Of a DNA stretch of 64,000 nt, positions 57,700-64,000 are shown piece by piece (the stretch's first letter is position 1; the number at the start of each line of letters is the position of its first letter). Source of the DNA: Reticulascus tulasneorum. Taxonomy: Eukaryota; Ascomycota; Sordariomycetes; Glomerellales; Reticulascaceae. The notes under the pieces are model-generated. The model was not told the origin of the DNA. It worked only from the letters and a program-made list of their open reading frames with translations, and did no database searches. A program made the translations under genes and the position numbers. Where the stretch lies: NCBI GenBank assembly GCA_001557505.1, contig LSAX01000001.1:2418001-2482000 (forward strand), written 5' to 3'.

Positions 57700-58174
57700 A
57701 CCTTCTTCACCCGCACACGCAAAAAGCATCTTTTCCACTCTATTCCAATTTTGCCCCTTCCCCCTTCCCTGCGCGGCCAAAAGGTGGCCGTCGAACAGTG
57801 CCTCTCACTTTCATCTATTCTACCCAGACTCCCTTGCTTACATACTCACTCCTCTCCTCGTCGCCGTCTTCCTTCTTCCTCTCCGCGAGTCATTAACCAT
57901 CCTTTTCTCCCCTCACTATACCCTATTCTTGTACTCCACTCACGCACAAGGGTGCCATTTTGTGGCAATGGCTCTCGTGAGACCGTAGCTCCCCACCCCC
58001 TCCCGGCGAGGCGCAATTTTTACGTTCCCCTTGCTTCGCTCTGACTGCTTGTTCCTGCTTGCTGCTTGCTTCTGCTGTATACATCATACATTCCACCATA
58101 AGTGGCACCTACACGCGTGTTGCTTCGTCTTTTGCCCGGCTTTGTCCAACACACCCTCTCTGTCTGCAACAATC
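57700..58174 (+). promoter_or_regulatory. Pyrimidine-rich promoter/leader of the Zn2Cys6 gene, with a short uORF
   Basis: CTCCTC, CTTCTTCCT and TTGCTTGCT tracts mark the plus strand up to the start codon. A 6-codon uORF (ATGGCTCTCGTGAGACCGTAG is its span, 57968-57988) precedes the main ATG. Confidence 0.4.
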
Positions 58175-61100
58175 ATGGTAAGAGTCGTCCCTGCTCCCCG
58201 GTTTGCGGCAGACTGCATGGGATATATCACCGATGCTCCCATCATCTCCCCAGACCTTAGCTACCGTTCCAACACGCCCATCCTCACGCCAGCCCCCCCC
58301 CCCCCCATCCAATGCCTGCCCTGAACCTGAACCTGATCAGACACTGATCCAATCCCAAATCCCAAATCCCCACTCCCCGAACCCGAATGTGCGGTGAATT
58401 GATTGTCGTCTTAGAACAATAATAATCTCAAGAGGCGCCGGCCATTTGGCCATGAAGACGCCCCTGCAGAGCCAGTGCTCCAGTATCCACCTCATTTCTC
58501 CCGTCCTGAGTTCGACCTTACCTCCCTACCTCCTGACCTTCGGTTTCACCTTGAACAAGTAGCCTTATATTATGGTGTCACTGGCTCGCGGCTTCATCAA
58601 CTAGCGTCTCAAGATCAATCTCTTCTGCACTCAGAACACCCACGCAAAAGACACAGATCATCACAAGAGTTCCCTATGTCTTCCCTGTACTCTGGAAAAC
58701 CTCACTCACAGGACCTCCCCGAAGGCCTTCAGGAGAAGTCTCCCCCGTCCGGACAACATAGCCATACGGGCGATGATGCCGAACGGTCGTCTTCTGCCTT
58801 CCATGGCTCTGGCCTTTCGTTTGGCCTCGCGGATGGCCTGGCCAACCTGAAGCTGGTAGTCTGCCAAAACTGCCTGGCACGGTGTGGGCCTTCAGATGGT
58901 AGGAATTGGCATCTTGACGTCCTCTGAGAGGAAGACAGCTAACTGGTTGTCAAAGGCTACCAACCGCTTCCCGGGTCTGGCGCCTATGACTACGGGAGTA
59001 ACAAGCCATACACGGCCGAAAAGCGCCCTTCTGCTCAATTTTCTGGACATTCACTCTATGTACCTACTAGCATCCCCACAGATGAGCCAACCTCATTTGC
59101 CGGTGACGATCCTGGTTTGACTGGCCAATACTTGCCAAATTATCAAACCATGCAGGAGAGTCACCACTCATTGGCATCTCAACCGTCTAGCCGAGAGGCC
59201 ATGGTCTACCCGGACAGCTCGGAGCTATCTGTATACTACGCCTCACAGCCCACTGTCCGTGACCTATCAGCCCCGGGCATCTCACTCAATGCATCTTATG
59301 ATCAAACACAGAATCATGTAATAGGGAGCGAACAAATTTCCGTTCCTTATAGTGACGGAATGATGGCCATCTCCAGCTCCCAAACCCTACAACGTCAAGA
59401 CGGCATGCCGGCGGGACCAACCCCAAGACCCGGCCTGATACCTGCGTTTGGTGTACATGAGCTTGGTGTCCACGCCGAGGAGGCAAAGATACAAGATCCG
59501 ACTTCGAGTCTTGTTGTCGTGTCGTCGAATCAGAACCAGCGGCCAGCTGCTGCAAAGCGTGGCCCTTTCACAGACAGCACAAAACGGGAGGAAACGGCAC
59601 AGACGAGGAGAATCGGCTCATGTGTTCGATGCAGAATGCAACGCATACGTGTAAGTCTTGGCGGAATGCCTTGTTTGGTGCATGGCCGTGATTGGGTCAT
59701 ACCATCGGGGGCTCACCAACGGATGGCGAGAGATGAGCAAAAGCTGACCAGTCCATCAGTGCAAAGTGAACCCGTCGGACGAGCATGGACCTTGCTTGAC
59801 GTGCAAGGAAAAGGTAAGCCCGAAAGTGTGGCGCGTGCCATGTCTCCGGGTCAAAATCACCGATGTCAAGCTGTTCAAGCCCGGCCAACTCCATGGCTTC
59901 GAGTGGACGCAGCGTTGGAAAGACAGCATCGTAGATAATATAGCGAATTGGGCATCCGCTGAGGTAAAGACCATCAACGTTTCCGAGGGCTACACGGCTA
60001 GATCGGTCAAGCTCCGCGTCCGTCGCTTTGTGCCACAGGATGGTGACAAGTTGGCACGGTCGTGGGTGCACAACGGGGAAAAGAGATCGGTTCCTATACC
60101 CCCCTACGCGATAGTCGATCTCGACGAGGCGCAGAACGCGTACGATGAGTATATCAATCGGGGTATCGCCGAATGCTTCGACTCGGTCTTGGGACCCAGG
60201 GACAGTCTGATGTGGAAGACGTATTATCTGGCCTGGAAAACAGCTCAGAAAGTCGATTACCCGGAGGTGGAGAGGAAACTTCTCACATTGACGCTTCGGC
60301 TCTGGATGGCGGTTCGACTGACGACGCGATCGGCCATCATCGTCGGGCCCGAGACGCTAGGAATGAATCCCGATATTATGGATGATACCAGCCCGCTCCA
60401 TGGCCAGATTCCGCTTCCACCTGTGATGGGCGCACAACTGGACATGGTGCTGATACACCACATACAAACGAAGCTTCGTCGGGAGTTGCTGGAAGAGCTT
60501 CAAAAGATGACGCAGAAGAGCAAGCAGCAGACGTGGCTGACGACATACCTGGTCACCTTCATCCTACTGCACAACAGTGCCCTCATCACCAAACATGATG
60601 CGGGTTACGCGCGAAAGCACGGCATCAAGGTGGGTGGGCTCAAGATGGATTTCATTCCTGGAAGGGCTGTGGAGACGGCGCCTGATATATGGTTGCTGAC
60701 TATAAGACTGCGACAGAGACGATTTGCTCGAGAAGATGACGTTCAGGAATACCACCTGGGTAAGCAGACAACCCCCGCGTATTTTGTTTGGCGGCGTCCC
60801 CCTCCTTTTTTCCGTTGGGGGGATTAGAGAGGAGGAGGGGGTGTCAACAAATAGAACTGGGGTGCCATGAGCTGACGACTGCACTCTCTTGCAGGAGCGA
60901 ACATCCTACTCGCCTACTTCCACTACTGCAACAAGGGTATCTATCCATTCTCTGACGAGTGTAGGGACCAAGACCTGCGGGCGCTGGCGGAGCTGGACGA
61001 CAAAATGGTTCGGTTCGTCCACTACACCAGGAGCTACGCGTCAGACCACAGTAAGTTCCATCTCTCTTGGACCGCCGACCGCCGATTGCCCCCGTCGAGC

Positions 61101-61323
61101 TGGACGGCTGGCTGGCTAAGGATGCGGGCCAGCAAGGATGAGGAGAGGATGCCTGCCTGCCTGCCGTAGCAAGATGCCAAAACCGAGTCGCCGGAGCAGC
61201 GCTAATGTGTGTGCCGCAGAACGCGAGTGGGAGGATCTTCAGCGCCGGAAGGACTATGAGGACGACTTCTTTTTCGTGAGCCAGCTGTTCGAAGAGAATT
61301 GGCAGCCCCAAACGTCAATGTAA
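58175..61323 (+). CDS. Zn(II)2Cys6 fungal transcription factor, six exons
   Basis: Exons are 58175-58177 (ATG alone), 58415-58898, 58956-59650, 59760-60759, 60895-61050 and 61220-61323, giving 813 residues. All joins keep the frame; introns have GT-AG borders (first intron GTAAGA, 237 nt). The joined N-terminus reads MNNNNLKRRRPFGHED. A long Ser/Gln/Pro-rich region follows. The zinc cluster lies at about 385-422: C385VRC388RMQRIRC395, an extended loop, C406LTC409, then a 12-residue spacer and C422, so the last spacings are longer than the canonical 6. Intron 3 lies inside the cluster, right after RIR. It continues KITDVKLFKPGQ and a helical C-terminal domain with KRIAECFDSVLG-type segments, ending QPQTSM. 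I recognise the family (RRIGSCVRCRMQRIRC type) but not a target pathway. Confidence 0.88.
58295..58306. repeat. Poly-C run in intron 1 of the Zn2Cys6 gene
   Basis: A run of about 12 C within the 237-nt first intron, followed by short CCTGAAC and ATCCCAA direct repeats (about 58320-58380). Confidence 0.75.
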
Positions 61324-61728
61324 TTGGGCGGCGGGGGGGGAAGGTAGAAGGGGGGGCGGTCGTTCGGCGCAATGTAACGAATGGAAGGAGGCAGAAGAGG
61401 ACAGGAAAAGTCGCTAGGTTCCCTGCAATGCAGAAGCAGAAGCAGAATGCAAATGCATGCGCACCAAAGCAGAAGTCTTGGTGTTCTGAACGATCCGACT
61501 AAGAAGGCGGAGAGGCGTGGCTATTGGCTTAATTGTATGCGTAATGCAAGGGTGCGTCCCCACAAGTTGGCCGAGGCGATACCTTTTTGAATGATAATCA
61601 CATCCAAAACCATCATCCTACATGTCGAAGGGCATTTCAATCCATCCTGCTTTCTATCACCCCAATTTCTATAATCCACCGTCGATATTCCACTTTGGGG
61701 GTTCCACAATAGAGATCCATCCATCCGT

Positions 61729-61767
<39 letters not shown>

Positions 61768-64000
61768 CATGCACGCACAACGACAGACCCCCCCTCCTCG
61801 TTCCACCCCCCCATTATAGCTCTCTATCTTTCTGTCATCATTGTCGCCATCTGCAGCTCTTTGTTCGCGGGCCGGGCCCGGTCAGGCTGTGTCACTCACG
61901 GCTGTTTTGTCCATTCCAGCGTTTATTCCCAATTCAGCCAACACCGGCTGGGGGGTACCGTCCGGATATCATCAGCACAGGGAAGAAAACGCAAGCCACA
62001 TAAGACCCAATTTACTCTCTCCCTCTCTCTCCGTCTCTCACACACACAAACACACACGCTGCGCTCTTCGCTCTCTCGCTCTCTCGCTCTTCCGTCTCTC
62101 TCCACCGACCAGGAGTGGACTGCTTCGTTTGGCATGGGGTGCTCCTTCCTACTAGCTAATTACCTTGCCATGCGCAACCGACCTCTCTGCCCCGGATATC
62201 TTCCAAGTTCCCCTCTACACCTAGGTAGCTAGCTACCTACCTCACGTACCTGGCTACCTTGCCAACCCTATGCCTGCCTACCCAAAACACGCCTTAGCCA
62301 GACCACATCTAATATCTCTCACTGTTGTGTTACCCCACTTTGTCGTCGGGAATTTGTCAAGGCCCAGCCAGTGTGGGACGATGCGGCTCCATTGGGGGGC
62401 AGAAAGGTAGGACAGGGTTCGACAGAACAAGTAAGACAGTTCATTGCCTGCGTTGTCCTCGCTCCCCCTGCCGTTCCTCGTGGAACACTGGAACACAGGA
62501 AAAGACCAAAAAAAAAAAGGAAGAGAAGGGGGAAAAAAAAGGACAAGTACTCCAATCCGGTATTGGACTCCACGGCTCTTCCTCTCCTCGTCCCCGGTCC
62601 TCTCATGCAGCCGCTATTCCATCCAGGAGTCCCGCCCTCTTCCGCTGGTTTCCTCTGTCTCCTCTCTTTCGCTGGTCCTTCTTCATCCCTCTGTGTCTCT
62701 CCCTCCCTTGCCTCTCCTCACCCATTCTCTCTGTCTCTATTTCCGTCTCTCTCTCTTTCTTTCTTGCTGGCCACCCTTTCTTTCTCGCCATGTCGTGTTC
62801 GCTGGCTCGCTCTACGTGTGGACACATGGTGGAGGTCGGTTCGAGAGCTGAGGTTGTGCAAGACGGGCACTCCCTTGACCACGTAATTAACTTTAGCCAC
62901 AACACTGCAGCAAGATCGGTCAGTTTATGACAATCTTCCCCGCTGCTGCTGCAATTGAAGAGCAAAGAGAGGTCTATGTATAGGTATACCCACCTCTCGC
63001 CCCGTACCCAGAATTAGGTGATACGGGAACACTCATATAGACGCCTCTCACGCGTCGCTCCCCTTCCTCAGAACTTACCTATGTGGCTGGCTTTCATCCT
63101 CGTTCGTTTCTCCTCGTGTGCCCTCCCACCGTCCACTTCATAGCTCTCCTCCCACGGCATAACACATCATACATAACACACACTCACCACCCACCACTCA
63201 TCACCTCAGACAGGCCGCACCCTGCCTCTCATGAACTTACACAAATACTCGTACGTATCTTCGAGACTTCACCTGCCCGACTACCTGGTGTACCCAAGTA
63301 CCCACCTGGCTCCGCCCTGCACAGCTGCCTACTCCCTAAAGCCTCGACCTCTCATCATACCTGCTCCCTTCCCGTATGCAATCACTCGTCCATCCCCATT
63401 TACACACGACCTTGCTCTTTCTGCACTTGCTTGCTTTTGGTCATGCCTTAGCTCTTTTGCCTCATGGGTACTATATGTACACGTCTGTTTGAGGGGACCT
63501 AGCCTGTAATCCATGCCGCATGTGACGCCCTGCGGTACCCGTCATCTCACTGTCACTGTACATTTTTTGAGTTTTTGATATTCTGCTGTCCTTCTCTTCC
63601 CAAGCTTCACCTTTCCTTCTTGCTCTCCGTTTCTCTCCCCTGACAGATCTCAGCTGCCCTCTTCCCGTATCCATGTAGCCAGCCTGACCGTGTAAGTGCA
63701 ACACAGCAATTGCAGAAAGTTATTGGGTAATGAAACCACTTGACCGCTCAGACATCTGCCTCTGCCTCTGCCTCCGGGTCTACTCCTGCTCTTGCTTCTA
63801 GCCACCTCTCCGATGTCTCTTGCCTTACTTGTGCTTTCCGATCGAGTATATTATCTTCAATCATGAGGCCTTTTCCTCACAACAACTACTCTTCTCTCCA
63901 AACTCGATGTTTAAAAGACCATCACCTTCCACCCCTACAACCGCAGCATCTGTTGCGACAGAGTTCACTCGTCTACTTGAATCGAGACACGTGCCCCTCC
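61324..64000. other. Right-end spacer, pyrimidine-rich; probable leader of a gene beyond the edge
   Basis: No gene supported. It holds a CA microsatellite (about 61732-61772), CTCTCT/CGCTCT tracts at 62025-62110, and dense CT tracts through 62580-62800 and 63100-63470. ORFs of 120-200 codons in several overlapping frames arise from the low-complexity tracts. The plus-strand orientation of the tracts resembles the leaders of other regulators in this window. Confidence 0.5.
61732..61772. repeat. (CA)n microsatellite
   Basis: A CACACA run with occasional CG/CAT interruptions in the 3' flank of the Zn2Cys6 gene. Confidence 0.9.

Noticed and set aside
57482..57988. 168-codon Gln/Glu/Ala-rich plus frame
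   Set aside because: Produced by CAGCAG and pyrimidine tracts in the Zn2Cys6 gene leader.
62325..62930. Overlapping plus frames of 135-201 codons
   Set aside because: Arise from CT-rich low complexity; overlap in all three frames and lack family features.

Overview
This 64 kb window is chromosomal DNA of a filamentous ascomycete (Pezizomycotina; the gene set and protein styles suggest Sordariomycetes, probably Hypocreales, which is inference). The evidence is short introns of about 50-240 nt with GT-AG borders and CTAAC/CTGAC-like branch sites, a KEOPS Pcc1, a fungal Zn(II)2Cys6 factor, a GT69 mannosyltransferase, a NUC-1/Pho4-type bHLH factor and pyrimidine-rich leaders. I see no rRNA, tRNA, CRISPR array, recognisable transposon, biosynthetic gene cluster or virus. 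I rebuilt gene models from reading frames plus splice signals; most exon joins conserve frame and restore family motifs.

Layout. 1-11.7 kb is gene dense: the 3' end of a PMCA-type Ca2+-ATPase (+), QCR9 of respiratory complex III (+), a RidA/Mmf1 protein (-), a Pmt4-type protein O-mannosyltransferase (+), a GT69 CAP59/CMT1-like mannosyltransferase (+), an acidic (GACGAG)n repeat, an unknown 375-residue protein (-) and a small Cys-containing protein (+). A 3.6 kb pyrimidine-rich spacer leads to a three-finger C2H2 factor (15.3-17.7 kb). The MPH1/FANCM helicase (-) and mRNA export receptor MEX67 (+) are head to head at 19.3-26.0 kb. After a 5 kb spacer comes a Kelch-like single-pass membrane protein (31.0-33.2 kb). 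A 6.5 kb spacer precedes the NUC-1-like phosphate regulator (39.7-41.7 kb). PCC1 (-) and CDC14 (+) are head to head at 42.2-45.5 kb. A SWIM-finger protein (+) and a divergent kinase-like protein (-) converge at 49.0-52.6 kb. A 5.6 kb spacer with a possible Zn2Cys6 relic leads to an intact six-exon Zn2Cys6 factor (58.2-61.3 kb). The right end is pyrimidine-rich, non-coding DNA that is probably the leader of a gene beyond the edge.

The genes are mostly unrelated housekeeping functions: Ca2+ export, respiration, imine detoxification, Golgi/ER glycosylation, fork repair, mRNA export, tRNA t6A synthesis and mitotic exit. They are interspersed with regulators that sit behind unusually long upstream regions. 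I did not find a convincing new multi-gene system. The most notable signals are hidden gene structures (ATG-only first exons, a GC-AG intron, a 14-nt microexon, a two-exon PCC1, stop-free introns), a family of GTAC-type palindromes in the gene-poor stretches, and a frame-broken zinc-cluster remnant.
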